Assembly: GCF_000423565.1 (NCBI RefSeq)
Contig: NZ_AUIF01000033.1
Location: 62,001-126,000, forward strand
DNA: 64,000 bases
Reading direction: 5' to 3'
From: Runella zeae DSM 19591
GTDB lineage: Bacteria; Bacteroidota; Bacteroidia; Cytophagales; Spirosomataceae
Under the pieces are notes generated by a model that saw only the letters and a program-made list of their open reading frames with translations, ran no database searches and had not been told where the DNA came from. Of this stretch, positions 1-8,259 are shown piece by piece; positions within the stretch are counted from its first letter, which is position 1; each line of letters starts with the position of its first letter. The translations under genes and the position numbers were made by a program.

Positions 1-464
1 CCCCAGGGAGCCAGCGAGTCGGCACCGCCCAAATGCCATTTACCAACAAACCCCGTTCGGTACCCCAGCGGTTTGAGCCTTTCGGCAAGCGTAATCTCGG
101 AAGAACCAAGGTATTTTGTCCATTGGGCAGGCTTCACTGGTGACAGCGAATCGGTACGTTCTCCAACCAGAAAATTGGTCAGCTTGAGCCGGGCGGGGTG
201 TTTGCCCGTCATGATAGCCGCCCTTGACGGCGAGCAAACGGGGCAGGCAGCATAGCTTTGGGTGAATTTAATTCCGCTTTTTGCCAGTTTATCAAGATTA
301 GGGGTTTCGTTGAACGGATTGCCGTAACAACCCAAATCAGCCTGAGCCAAATCATCAGCCAAAATAAAGATGATGTTGGGTTTTGTGGTTTGAGTCTGTG
401 CAAAGTTGCCATGCAACAGCAACGCAACGATTGTGAAAGTCGAAATGAGTTTAAACTTTATCAT
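1..464 (-). CDS. Sulfatase, N-terminal part (cut by window edge)
   Basis: Arylsulfatase-type enzyme that would remove sulfate esters from a glycan or other substrate in the periplasm. Only the first 154 codons are inside the window. Residues 1-22 look like a signal peptide (hydrophobic core, then N-F-A-Q). The family start N-I-I-F-I-L-A-D-D (30-38) supplies the calcium-binding aspartates D37/D38, and C-S-P-S-R at 77-81 is the sulfatase signature whose cysteine (C77) is converted to formylglycine by an anaerobic or aerobic maturase encoded elsewhere. K-W-H-L-G at the edge is the usual conserved lysine/histidine block. I chose the ATG at 462-464 because it gives a complete leader peptide. The substrate cannot be told from this part. 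The long leader upstream holds strong hairpins. Confidence 0.9.
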   Translation of the reverse strand, partial: MIKFKLISTFTIVALLLHGNFAQTQTTKPNIIFILADDLAQADLGCYGNPFNETPNLDKLAKSGIKFTQSYAACPVCSPSRAAIMTGKHPARLKLTNFLVGERTDSLSPVKPAQWTKYLGSSEITLAERLKPLGYRTGFVGKWHLGGADSLAPW

Positions 465-652
465 AAAAATAGACGTGTATCATTTTATGGTTTCTTTAAA
501 AAGTGCGTAACAGATACCCTGGGCAACGGCCTTGCTTTTGGTATTTTTATCAAAACACCTCCCCTCGGCTTTCAACGCCTTTAGCGTCGGTGATTTTTTA
601 AGCATAAGCAATAGACGGCTCAGTGGCACAGAGAATAGCTATAGTTTAAAAC

Positions 653-702
653 TTACGAGATAGGAGCATAAAGCACGGGGGCTTTATGCTCCTATCTCGT
701 AA
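653..702. repeat. Perfect 22-bp inverted repeat, 6-nt loop
   Basis: Arms 653-674 and 681-702 are perfectly complementary around the loop 675-680. On the minus strand the stem is followed by G-T-T-T-T, a weak U-tract, so it could end the LysR transcript. It also lies within the presumed 5' leader of the sulfatase. The perfect length is unusual for a plain terminator. Confidence 0.75.
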
Positions 703-704
703 AA

Positions 705-735
705 ATAATATCATTTTATATGAAAATGATATTAT
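705..735. repeat. 13-bp AT-rich inverted repeat
   Basis: Arms 705-717 and 723-735 pair perfectly with a 5-nt loop. It abuts the 22-bp hairpin at 653-702, making a tandem hairpin pair between the LysR and sulfatase genes. Confidence 0.65.
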
Positions 736-752
736 CCGAAAATCCACTCTTA

Positions 753-760
753 CAAACTTA
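753..760 (-). promoter_or_regulatory. Candidate -7 box for the sulfatase
   Basis: The plus strand reads CAAACTTA, so the minus strand reads TAAGTTTG, matching the Bacteroidota -7 consensus TAnnTTTG. Transcription from here would run leftward through both hairpins to the sulfatase start. No clear -33 box was assigned, so this is a sequence match only. Confidence 0.35.
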
Positions 761-839
761 TCATAAAGTGTTAAATCGTTTTACTTAAGAATCTAATTTG
801 CCAGTATTACTTGAAGTTAAGAAACAATAAACTAATTAA

Positions 840-1763
840 TCAATATTCTTCATACCACCCAAATCTATCTTGAATAATCTGGGCTTTGTATTGTTGGATA
901 TAAGTCATAAAAGCTTTTGCTACCGGCGAAAAACTCTTTCCCCTCACCCAAACTAGCTGCCATTCGGATATCAATGGAAAGTTTTGCATCGGAATAATCT
1001 GTAAATCACCATTTTGAAGTTCATTTTTGATTCCAATCAATGGCATTACTGAGTAGCCCAAACCCGCTATCACAGCTTGCTTAACGGCTTCATTGGAAGT
1101 CAATTCCATCTTTTTTTTGATTTGTAGATGAGATGCTTCAAAAAATTGCTCCATGACGTAGCGCGTACCAGAGCCGACTTCTCTAAATATCAAGGGTATC
1201 GTTTCAAAAAAACCAACATCATAGGGGCGCTTGTTAAACTTCTTTTGCCCATTTGCTACCAAATAAAGCTTGTTTTTCATCAAGCTTATTCCTTCAGTAT
1301 GAAGGTTTGCGGGCAAGACAGATACCAATGAAAAATCAACCTCGTTTTTTTCTAGACTTTCTATGACCCTGCTTTTGTTTGTTACATCCAACAAAAGCTC
1401 AATCCCCTCGTGCCGACTCATAAAATTTGTCAAAAAATAGGGCATAACGTACTTACCAGTAGAAACGACGGATATTTTTAAACGTCCGCTAAGTTGACCT
1501 TTGTAGGCCATCGTTTTATAGTTTATGGCATATACTTCATTGAGGATGCGCTCCGCCGCAACCGCAATCTCTTTTCCAAAATCTGTGACATATAGCTTCC
1601 TCCCTACTACTTCTGTGAGAGGAATATCGAATTGTTCTTGGAAATTTTTCAGCTGAATTGATACCGCCGGTTGGGTTAAAAATAGCTCCTCAGCTGCCTT
1701 CGTAATACTCTCTGTTTGAGTGACTTTCAAAAAAACTTGGAGCTGGTGCAAAGTGTAATTCAT
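840..1763 (-). CDS. LysR-family transcriptional regulator
   Basis: DNA-binding regulator of 307 aa, the usual LysR length. Residues 1-60 form the winged helix-turn-helix (S-I-T-K-A-A-E-E-L-F-L-T-Q-P-A-V-S-I-Q-L), and about 90-300 form the two-lobed effector-binding domain. The substrate-binding half resembles the CbbR/CysB-like branch only loosely, so the ligand is unknown. The gene is divergent from isocitrate dehydrogenase across a very AT-rich gap of about 93 bp, the classic arrangement for a LysR protein acting on its neighbour and on itself. Control of the dehydrogenase is an inference from this arrangement. Confidence 0.9.
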   Translation of the reverse strand: MNYTLHQLQVFLKVTQTESITKAAEELFLTQPAVSIQLKNFQEQFDIPLTEVVGRKLYVTDFGKEIAVAAERILNEVYAINYKTMAYKGQLSGRLKISVVSTGKYVMPYFLTNFMSRHEGIELLLDVTNKSRVIESLEKNEVDFSLVSVLPANLHTEGISLMKNKLYLVANGQKKFNKRPYDVGFFETIPLIFREVGSGTRYVMEQFFEASHLQIKKKMELTSNEAVKQAVIAGLGYSVMPLIGIKNELQNGDLQIIPMQNFPLISEWQLVWVRGKSFSPVAKAFMTYIQQYKAQIIQDRFGWYEEY

Positions 1764-1856
1764 AAAAACTATTAATGATTATCATTGTAAATATAAATAA
1801 AAATATATTAAAAATAAAAATGAGTTTTGTGGCGTCAAACATCAAAAAAACAAAAT

Positions 1857-3293
1857 ATGACTCGAATTACGGTAGCAAAGGGCGATGGCATCGGGCCTGA
1901 AATAATGGATGCCACACTTAAAATAATTTTAGCTGCTGGCGCACAAATTGAGATTGAGGAAATTGAGGTAGGCGAAAAAGTGTATTTGGCAGGTAATACC
2001 TCCGGGATAGCTGCATCTTCTTGGGATACTATCCGACGCAACAAAGTTTTTTTGAAAGCACCCATTACTACACCGCAGGGTGGTGGCTACAAAAGTTTGA
2101 ATGTCACTACTCGTAAATTTTTGGGACTATATGCCAACGTACGTCCCTGTGTAAGCCTTCACCCTTTCGTAAAAACCAAACATCCTGTGATGGACATTGT
2201 GATTGTTCGCGAAAATGAGGAAGATTTATATGCTGGTATTGAGCACCAACAAACCGATGAAGTAGTTCAATGTCTGAAACTTATCAGCCGCCCAGGTTGC
2301 GAAAAAATCGTCCGTTATGCTTTTGAATATGCCAAGCAGTATGGCCGAAAAAAAGTAACTTGTTTTACGAAAGACAATATCATGAAACAAACCGATGGGC
2401 TTTTCCATCAGGTTTTTGATGAAATCGCCAAAGAATATCCAACTATTGAAAATGAGCACTGGATTATCGATATAGGGGCGGCAAAAATGGCCGATACTCC
2501 CGAGGCTTTTGATGTAATCGTAATGCCCAATTTGTACGGCGATGTATTGTCAGATGTAGCAGCTCAGATAGCGGGTTCTGTAGGTTTGGCTGGCTCTGCC
2601 AATATTGGAGAAGAATGTGCCATGTTTGAAGCAATTCATGGTTCGGCACCGCGTCGTGCAGGGCAAAACTTAGCCAATCCTTCGGGACTTTTGCAAGGCG
2701 CGATTATGATGCTTACTCATATTGGTCAAACCGAGATAGCCGAAAAAGTACAGAATGCGTGGCTCAAAACCATGGAAGATGGTATCCATACTTATGATAT
2801 TTTTAAGGAAGGAACAAGCACCCAAAAAGTAGGTACACAAGAGTTTGCAGATGCTGTCATTGCCAATTTAGATAAGAAACCTTCTACCTTAAAAGCCGTT
2901 TCTTACGACAAAGAAACTGTTCTTAATTTGCCAAAATACACTCGTAAACCTGCCGCAAAGAAAGAATTGGTTGGCGTAGATGTATTTGTTCACTGGCCGG
3001 GTGAAGATCCTAATTTTCTAGCCGACAAAGTTCGCAATATAGCCACCAACAGCGCCAAGCTTACGATGATTACCAATCGGGGTATTAAGGTATGGCCTGA
3101 AGGATTCAAAGAAACCTTTTGCACGGATCATTGGCGTTGCAGATTCAAGCCTTCTGAGGGTTCGACCATAACCCATGTGGATATAATAGAGCTTCTCAAC
3201 AATGCCATAGAATTTGGCATTGACGTTATCAAAACGGAAAATCTATATGCCTTTAATGGTACACCTGCTTTCTCGCTTGGACAAGGACAGTAA
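1857..3293 (+). CDS. icd: NADP-dependent isocitrate dehydrogenase, long type
   Basis: TCA-cycle enzyme converting isocitrate to 2-oxoglutarate and CO2 with reduction of NADP. The beta-decarboxylating dehydrogenase fold is clear: G-D-G-I-G-P-E near the N-terminus, the substrate loop K-S-L-N-V-T-T-R-K, and the metal/substrate signature N-L-Y-G-D-V-L-S-D. At 478 aa it carries a C-terminal extension of roughly 140 residues after K-Y-T-R-K-P, as in the Thermus-type enzyme, rather than the 416-aa E. coli form. The ATG at 1857 is preferred over an in-frame TTG at 1827 because it gives the expected M-T-R-I-T-V start. It is followed 11 bp later by a small gene and then a terminator. Confidence 0.93.
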   Translation: MTRITVAKGDGIGPEIMDATLKIILAAGAQIEIEEIEVGEKVYLAGNTSGIAASSWDTIRRNKVFLKAPITTPQGGGYKSLNVTTRKFLGLYANVRPCVSLHPFVKTKHPVMDIVIVRENEEDLYAGIEHQQTDEVVQCLKLISRPGCEKIVRYAFEYAKQYGRKKVTCFTKDNIMKQTDGLFHQVFDEIAKEYPTIENEHWIIDIGAAKMADTPEAFDVIVMPNLYGDVLSDVAAQIAGSVGLAGSANIGEECAMFEAIHGSAPRRAGQNLANPSGLLQGAIMMLTHIGQTEIAEKVQNAWLKTMEDGIHTYDIFKEGTSTQKVGTQEFADAVIANLDKKPSTLKAVSYDKETVLNLPKYTRKPAAKKELVGVDVFVHWPGEDPNFLADKVRNIATNSAKLTMITNRGIKVWPEGFKETFCTDHWRCRFKPSEGSTITHVDIIELLNNAIEFGIDVIKTENLYAFNGTPAFSLGQGQ

Positions 3294-3304
3294 ACAATAT
3301 AGAC

Positions 3305-3541
3305 ATGAAAATAGAACTTACAAAAGGTAGATTTTTACCTAATGAAGCACTTGAATTACTAACTCAGCTGGTGCATACAAAAATTCGTTTTTTGGAAATG
3401 AAAATTTCCTCTAGCAGTAGCGAGGAGGAGATTAAAATGCGCGAAAATAGAATCAAAGAACTGCAAAGAGGATTGTACGAAGCAAAAAAACATGCTGAGT
3501 CATCTAAAGGGTTGGATTTGAATGTTGTAATTGAATACTAA
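3305..3541 (+). CDS. Small hypothetical protein, 78 aa
   Basis: Not recognised. A charged, mostly helical 78-residue protein without signal peptide or membrane segment. The middle (about residues 28-66) is rich in E, K and R with a run of serines and looks like a short coiled coil. It starts 11 bp after isocitrate dehydrogenase and ends just before a strong terminator, so the two genes probably share a transcript. A direct effect on the enzyme is possible but nothing in the sequence proves it. Confidence 0.7.
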   Translation: MKIELTKGRFLPNEALELLTQLVHTKIRFLEMKISSSSSEEEIKMRENRIKELQRGLYEAKKHAESSKGLDLNVVIEY

Positions 3542-3562
3542 TGGGAGAGTGAATAGTATCAG

Positions 3563-3595
3563 AACAGTTGCTCTTACTTAAGAGCAACTGTTTTT
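3563..3595 (+). terminator. Rho-independent terminator after icd operon
   Basis: A stem with arms about 3563-3575 and 3580-3592 is followed directly by a run of T (3591-3595). It lies 20 bp after the small gene and faces the convergent alcohol dehydrogenase gene. Confidence 0.85.
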
Positions 3596-3611
3596 ATGTA
3601 AATGCTTAGGC

Positions 3612-4631
3612 TCAGTTAATTGTCAACTCTAGGAGGTATTTCATCCCCGCAGGATTTTGATCAATGGTCTCAAAAACTTGTTGCGCATCGCTGAGCGGAG
3701 AAATTTGAGTAATCATTTCGGCTAAGGGCAATACACCGCTTGCGGCCAAAGCAATAGCCTCTTCAAAATCCTCCGGCTCATACACCCGTGCTCCAATCAA
3801 TTTGATTTCGCGCCAAAAAAACCGAAATAAATCTACGGCTTTGGGTTCGGAATGAATCGCTACCATCACAATCCGCCCACGTACCTTGGGAAGTTGGGTC
3901 ATAGCGGTCACACCCGCCTGTGCACCCGAAACTTCAAAAACAACGTCGGCCATTGCCCCATCGGAAAAACTTTCCACCCGCTTTATTAAATCCTCTTCTA
4001 TAGGATTGACTGTCTGAAATCCTAGCGATTGGATAAATTCAATACGGCTCTGATTTACCTCCGAAATAAGCACCTTAGCTCCTTTCTGACGTGCCACCAA
4101 TGCTATCAACAAGCCAATTGGCCCCCCACCAATGATAACTGCATTTTCGCCAGCCTTTAATTCTCCAAGACGAATATCATGACAGGCCACTGCCAACGGC
4201 TCAATCATAGCTCCTAGCGAAAGAGGAAGGTTTTGGGGTAAACGGTGTAGTGTAAACGCAGGCACACTCCAGTACTGCTGCATACCTCCGGGAGAATCAA
4301 TACCGATAAATTTGAGGTGCTGACCAATGTGCCGATAACCATTGTCGGCGGGAACTTCTTGTCCAGGATTCAAAGGACGAACGGTAACCTTCTCGCCTAC
4401 TTTCCAGTCACTTACATCTTCGGCTATTTCATCAATGATTCCCGATACTTCGTGCCCAATCACCTGAGGTATTTTTACTCTTGCGTCCATTTTGCCATGA
4501 TAAATATGAACGTCGGTGCCGCATACTCCCACATAAGCCACTTTTAAACGTACTTCTCCTGCTTTTAAGGGTTGTTTTTCAATGGTTTTGAGCGTAAAGG
4601 AGTGGTTTCCTTCATAAAACAATGCTTCCAT
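3612..4631 (-). CDS. Zinc-type medium-chain alcohol/polyol dehydrogenase
   Basis: NAD(P)-dependent MDR-family dehydrogenase of 339 aa, related to sorbitol, butanediol and threonine dehydrogenases. It would oxidise a sugar alcohol or sugar-acid intermediate in the cytoplasm. Catalytic-zinc ligands are present: C37 in V-G-V-C-G-T-D, then G-H-E at 59-61. The Rossmann motif G-G-G-P-I-G-L-L lies in the middle of the chain. The lobe that normally carries four cysteines for a structural zinc is kept in length but has no cysteines (P-G-Q-E-V-P-A-D-N-G), so this is a one-zinc variant. It is the last gene of PUL 1, 3 bp after a VOC gene. The substrate is not known. Confidence 0.85.
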   Translation of the reverse strand: MEALFYEGNHSFTLKTIEKQPLKAGEVRLKVAYVGVCGTDVHIYHGKMDARVKIPQVIGHEVSGIIDEIAEDVSDWKVGEKVTVRPLNPGQEVPADNGYRHIGQHLKFIGIDSPGGMQQYWSVPAFTLHRLPQNLPLSLGAMIEPLAVACHDIRLGELKAGENAVIIGGGPIGLLIALVARQKGAKVLISEVNQSRIEFIQSLGFQTVNPIEEDLIKRVESFSDGAMADVVFEVSGAQAGVTAMTQLPKVRGRIVMVAIHSEPKAVDLFRFFWREIKLIGARVYEPEDFEEAIALAASGVLPLAEMITQISPLSDAQQVFETIDQNPAGMKYLLELTIN

Positions 4632-4633
4632 GA

Positions 4634-5026
4634 TTAGTTTGATTTAGGACGTTCGATTAATTGTAATGTATTTCCTTCGGGATCCAAAAATGTCCGTACG
4701 CGCCCCCCTCCAGTAGCCGGAGAAAGCACACTCGTCCATTTGATATTGTATGTATCTAAGTGCCTGATACCAACCTCTATATCATCTACATTGAAGGCCA
4801 GATGAGACCAGCCCAAGGTAAGGTTGGTACGACTTGGACGTGGGTTTCCGTCATTTGGCAAAATTTCGAGAATAGAGTTGTCGGGAGCTTTCAACAACCA
4901 AATAGGACGTGGGTCTTTGAAAAGCACTTCGTATCCCAACACCTCACAGTACCAAGCAGAGAGTTGTTCTACATTTTCGGCTGCTAAAGCCGGATGATCA
5001 ATACCTTTCACTTTAAAATTTTCCAT
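4634..5026 (-). CDS. VOC-family (glyoxalase-like) protein 1
   Basis: A 130-aa vicinal-oxygen-chelate fold protein. Such metalloenzymes catalyse isomerisation, epimerisation or ring opening of oxygen-rich intermediates. The four expected metal ligands are in place: H11 in G-I-D-H, E54 in I-L-E-I-L, H75 in W-S-H-L and E125 in L-I-E-R-P. It is a close paralogue of the gene just upstream (5106-5483), sharing A-A-E-N-V and W-Y-C-E-V. Its place between a lyase and a dehydrogenase suggests work on a uronate intermediate; the reaction is inferred, not shown. Confidence 0.8.
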   Translation of the reverse strand: MENFKVKGIDHPALAAENVEQLSAWYCEVLGYEVLFKDPRPIWLLKAPDNSILEILPNDGNPRPSRTNLTLGWSHLAFNVDDIEVGIRHLDTYNIKWTSVLSPATGGGRVRTFLDPEGNTLQLIERPKSN

Positions 5027-5105
5027 TTTATTTTTGGTTTAGAAAATAGAAACCTGAACCACTTTTTTGTGGTTAATAATCTTAAAATCAAACAATTAAA
5101 AAACA

Positions 5106-5483
5106 CTAAGGTATTCGTTGGAGGATTTGGAGCATATTTCCTTCTAAATCTAACAGGTTTCGCACTTTGCCCCCGCCGATTGCTTGGCTCAGTTCGCCCG
5201 CCCATTTTACCTGAAACATATCCAAATACGCAATAGCCGATTCGATATCTTCTACTCGCAACGCCACATGAGACCAACCGGGCGTCCAAGTTGTTCGGTG
5301 AGGGCGTGCGGTATCATCTTTGGGCATGATTTCGAGCAAAGTTCCGTCTGGCGCTTTCAGAATCCAAACGGGCTTAGGATGTAAAAACACTTTTTCATAC
5401 CCAAATACTTCACAATACCACTCAGCCAATTTTTCTACGTTTTCGGCTGCTATGGCTGGATGGTCTATTCCCAGAACTTTCAT
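5106..5483 (-). CDS. VOC-family (glyoxalase-like) protein 2
   Basis: A 125-aa paralogue of the neighbouring VOC gene, evidently a tandem duplication. Three metal ligands are kept (H8, E51, H72), but the fourth, a glutamate in its sister, is glutamine here (Q122 in Q-I-L-Q-R). The two copies have therefore probably split in metal binding or activity. The start is 3 bp from the end of the heparinase-like gene. An 80-bp gap separates it from VOC 1. Confidence 0.8.
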   Translation of the reverse strand: MKVLGIDHPAIAAENVEKLAEWYCEVFGYEKVFLHPKPVWILKAPDGTLLEIMPKDDTARPHRTTWTPGWSHVALRVEDIESAIAYLDMFQVKWAGELSQAIGGGKVRNLLDLEGNMLQILQRIP

Positions 5484-5486
5484 CGT

Positions 5487-7562
5487 TTATTGGATTCTTT
5501 TTAACACAAATTTTTCATTTACAATGTCCCACGTTCGGCCATGCCCTGAAATCACAGAAAACCCATTGTTTTCGTTGAGTTTCAATGTCCATTTTCGAGT
5601 ATTACTTTTTAAGATAAAATCACTTTCATTTTGCTCAAATTGCCAATTTTCTAATAAACTAGGCTCGTCTAAGGCAATCGCATGTACCACCGTTCGTGTC
5701 GTCAATTTTTGTCCTTCTGTAAAACGAAACACCAACGCATCACCAGATTTTCCTTCTCCCAATTGATTAGGTTCGGGATGATAAGCGTCATGTAAAAAAC
5801 CATACACAGGATACGAAAAAGAGCCACTTCCTCCATGAAAAAGTTTCATGCCCGATTGATTCTTTCTGACGGTTAGGCAAGCTTTATCTTTCTGCCAAGT
5901 GGTATGTCCATCGCGATTATTTACAACCCAATTCCAAATAGTAGTCACGGGGTAAGCGGCACTAATTTGGTCAACTATAAACAATACGTGGCTTCCCGCC
6001 AAAATCCAAAATCTTGAAAACTCCTGAATGGGTTGCCCATAGGCTTTTCCTACTTCCGCTCCCACGACCGAAACCACCTCATTTTTGGCACAAATCAAGC
6101 GTTTATCACCTCTTTCGACTTTTTCTCCCCCTTTGCCATTTACTATTGTTCGACGAGGAAAAACGCTTTTTTGTTCTAACAACGATACTTTTGCCAAATC
6201 TTCTTGTAATCCCAGCGACTCTTTTTCTATCAAAAAAGTACAAGTATTATGTGTTTGTGAGCTACTCTCTAGCCCATGAATGAGGTTTCGATAACAGCTA
6301 TGACCGGGGTCGGCCAAGAGTCGTTCGTTGTTATGAACCAGAATAAAACTATTTAAATCGCCGTGCAAATGCCCCAAGCCATTGAGTGGTTCGCTACCCC
6401 CGTTGATAGCAATGATTGTTTTGCCACTCCACTCATCCCTGACAAAAGCATTTCCGTTTGAAAATGAAGTGGTTAATGGCAAATGGGCATCTTCTGGAGA
6501 AATACTTTTCACTTCGTACGTCAATAGGGGAAGCGTCAAAAAACCCCAGTCATTACGCATTCCTAAAGTCGCCAAATCGTGGGGACCTTGGTCAGGAACA
6601 GACAAATAGTACCTATCAAACAGCCATTTTGCCAATCCTTTTTCTATTTCATTGTTGCTTCGTGCAGCTATATGTAGCAACACATCCGCAGAAGGGCGAA
6701 AAATAGCGGCACTGTCGTTGAAATTGGCAGCGCGGGCGCGAGGAGTTCCGCCCCAGCCTTCCAAAGGTTTTGTATAAAACATACTGGTTGCAAACCAGTT
6801 GATTGTATTATGTACGTCAAAAATGGGCTGTTTTAGGTGAGAATATTTCCGTAAAATAGCCTCTTTTGCAAATGTGAGTGCCAGAAGTAAGTAATTTGCA
6901 TACTGCAATGATTCGCCATAAGAACCATCTTCTTGCAGGGCATCTTGACACAATTCGAATTCGGTTAGTAGTTCACCAATAATTTGTTCCTCTTCCAAAA
7001 CAACCGCCGCCACCATCGCCCCACTAAACAAAATACTGCGCCAGTTGGCTAAATGGAAGTTTTTACAAATCCATTCTTGGCATAATTTTATTCCTTTATC
7101 ACGCAGAGCCGTTTTAATTTCTACTTGCTCAGCTGCTGAAAAAGCCTCCTTTGCCAAATCATACACCACCGAAATACCCCAACAGATATGAGCCGTTTCG
7201 AGGTGTCCTGTCAGTGGCTCAGAGTGGTCACGAAAGGCAGGGCCTACCCATTCGTAAGCCGATTTTCGGACCACTTCAAGCGTTTCTTTTTTAATCCATT
7301 CGGCTAGTTCGGGGGTGGGTTGGAGGGCGTAACTCATGGCTGCATCCGAAAGGTATTCTGCCACCGAATGCCACCAAATCGTAGTGGCGGATGGGCCTAG
7401 CAGATTTCCCCAAGCGACTCGCTCATATACTCGCTTTTGTAAAGCCTTCCAAAATACCGAAATAGGGGATTGGTCATTTTGTATTTCTTCCAAAATGATT
7501 GTTTTTTCGGTATTGCTTAAAAAAACTGGCATCTTAAAAATATCCTCCATTTTTGACGACAT
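5487..7562 (-). CDS. Heparinase II/III-family lyase or hydrolase, no leader
   Basis: A 691-aa protein with an alpha/alpha-toroid N-terminal half and a beta-sandwich C-terminal half of the heparinase II/III type, which cleave uronate-containing glycans by beta-elimination. Family features are Y-G-E-S-L-Q-Y-A-N-Y near residue 215, H-L-H-G-D-L-N-S-F with the metal-site histidine near 400, and L-L-A-D-P-G-H. There is no signal peptide: the start is polar (M-S-S-K-M-E-D-I-F), so the enzyme should be cytoplasmic, unlike most relatives. It overlaps the end of the RraA-type gene by 29 bp; a second ATG at 7550 would shorten the overlap to 17 bp. It may act on imported oligosaccharides. Confidence 0.82.
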   Translation of the reverse strand: MSSKMEDIFKMPVFLSNTEKTIILEEIQNDQSPISVFWKALQKRVYERVAWGNLLGPSATTIWWHSVAEYLSDAAMSYALQPTPELAEWIKKETLEVVRKSAYEWVGPAFRDHSEPLTGHLETAHICWGISVVYDLAKEAFSAAEQVEIKTALRDKGIKLCQEWICKNFHLANWRSILFSGAMVAAVVLEEEQIIGELLTEFELCQDALQEDGSYGESLQYANYLLLALTFAKEAILRKYSHLKQPIFDVHNTINWFATSMFYTKPLEGWGGTPRARAANFNDSAAIFRPSADVLLHIAARSNNEIEKGLAKWLFDRYYLSVPDQGPHDLATLGMRNDWGFLTLPLLTYEVKSISPEDAHLPLTTSFSNGNAFVRDEWSGKTIIAINGGSEPLNGLGHLHGDLNSFILVHNNERLLADPGHSCYRNLIHGLESSSQTHNTCTFLIEKESLGLQEDLAKVSLLEQKSVFPRRTIVNGKGGEKVERGDKRLICAKNEVVSVVGAEVGKAYGQPIQEFSRFWILAGSHVLFIVDQISAAYPVTTIWNWVVNNRDGHTTWQKDKACLTVRKNQSGMKLFHGGSGSFSYPVYGFLHDAYHPEPNQLGEGKSGDALVFRFTEGQKLTTRTVVHAIALDEPSLLENWQFEQNESDFILKSNTRKWTLKLNENNGFSVISGHGRTWDIVNEKFVLKRIQ

Positions 7563-8259
7563 CCGTAGGTTTCATGCCCGATTCGACCATTTCTCTGATT
7601 TCATCTTCTTTAAACATCAATTTTTCAGTAGCTAGCAATACATCATAGGCGATGTGTTGAGGAATAGAAATTACGCCGTCGATATCCCCAAAAACCCAAT
7701 CACCTGGCTTCACCACAACCTCCCCCATAAGAATGGGTTTTTGGTAATGATACATCCTGAAGCGTCCCAGCATTCCTGTGTTTGACTTGAACTGATGAAA
7801 CACTGGAAATCCCTGTTTTAGAATAGCTTGTGTATCTCTAATGCCATTAATAACGGCACCTCTACATCCTAATTTGAGCGCCGCCATCGTCATTACTTCC
7901 CCCCATTGCGAAGTCACAGTATCGCCAGTACAGTCCCAAACGACCACCGCATCTTCGTGCAATGCTTCGAGCATTTGGGCACGCATTTCAAATTCACCCT
8001 CTGTAGTAATATCGGGGCCACCCTTAACCGTAAACGCCAATCCAGCCAACTTCATTTCTTCCCTTAGAGGAGCAAAGCAAGACGGCAAGCTTGTGGCAAG
8101 CATTTGGTAATTGAAACGCAAAATGTCGTTGACCGCTCCTGTATAAAGTCTCAAATAACGCTCGCGCATTTCGGCGACTGAAATCGGAAAAGGAGATGGA
8201 GGACGAATCTCTTCCGCCGTGTGAGTCGTGTCCTGTGAATGATGTCCATTGGTATTCAT
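7534..8259 (-). CDS. RraA-family aldolase/decarboxylase
   Basis: A 241-aa protein of the RraA/HMG-aldolase family, whose enzymes cleave 4-hydroxy-4-methyl-2-oxoglutarate and related 2-keto acids to pyruvate, and may decarboxylate oxaloacetate. The metal/substrate motif G-A-V-I-N-G-I-R-D and the later D-W-V-F-G-D-I-D-G-V block are typical. It is translationally linked to the SDR gene upstream (4-bp ATGA overlap) and to the heparinase-like gene downstream (29-bp overlap). In this setting it is more likely an aldolase for a keto-sugar acid than the RNase E regulator. Confidence 0.8.
   Translation of the reverse strand: MNTNGHHSQDTTHTAEEIRPPSPFPISVAEMRERYLRLYTGAVNDILRFNYQMLATSLPSCFAPLREEMKLAGLAFTVKGGPDITTEGEFEMRAQMLEALHEDAVVVWDCTGDTVTSQWGEVMTMAALKLGCRGAVINGIRDTQAILKQGFPVFHQFKSNTGMLGRFRMYHYQKPILMGEVVVKPGDWVFGDIDGVISIPQHIAYDVLLATEKLMFKEDEIREMVESGMKPTDVVKNGGYF

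Larger units (their letters stand above)
465..839. other. 375-bp intergenic stretch with hairpins
   Basis: No gene seen. It separates the 3' end of the LysR gene from the start of the sulfatase, both on the minus strand. It holds two strong inverted repeats (653-702 and 705-735), a weaker stem near 560-595, and a minus-strand -7-like box at 753-760. Read as the sulfatase leader it would be about 280 nt long. Confidence 0.6.

Noticed and set aside
209-427. 72-codon minus-strand frame over the sulfatase start
   Set aside because: Shadow of the true sulfatase frame, which is open to the edge and has all family motifs.
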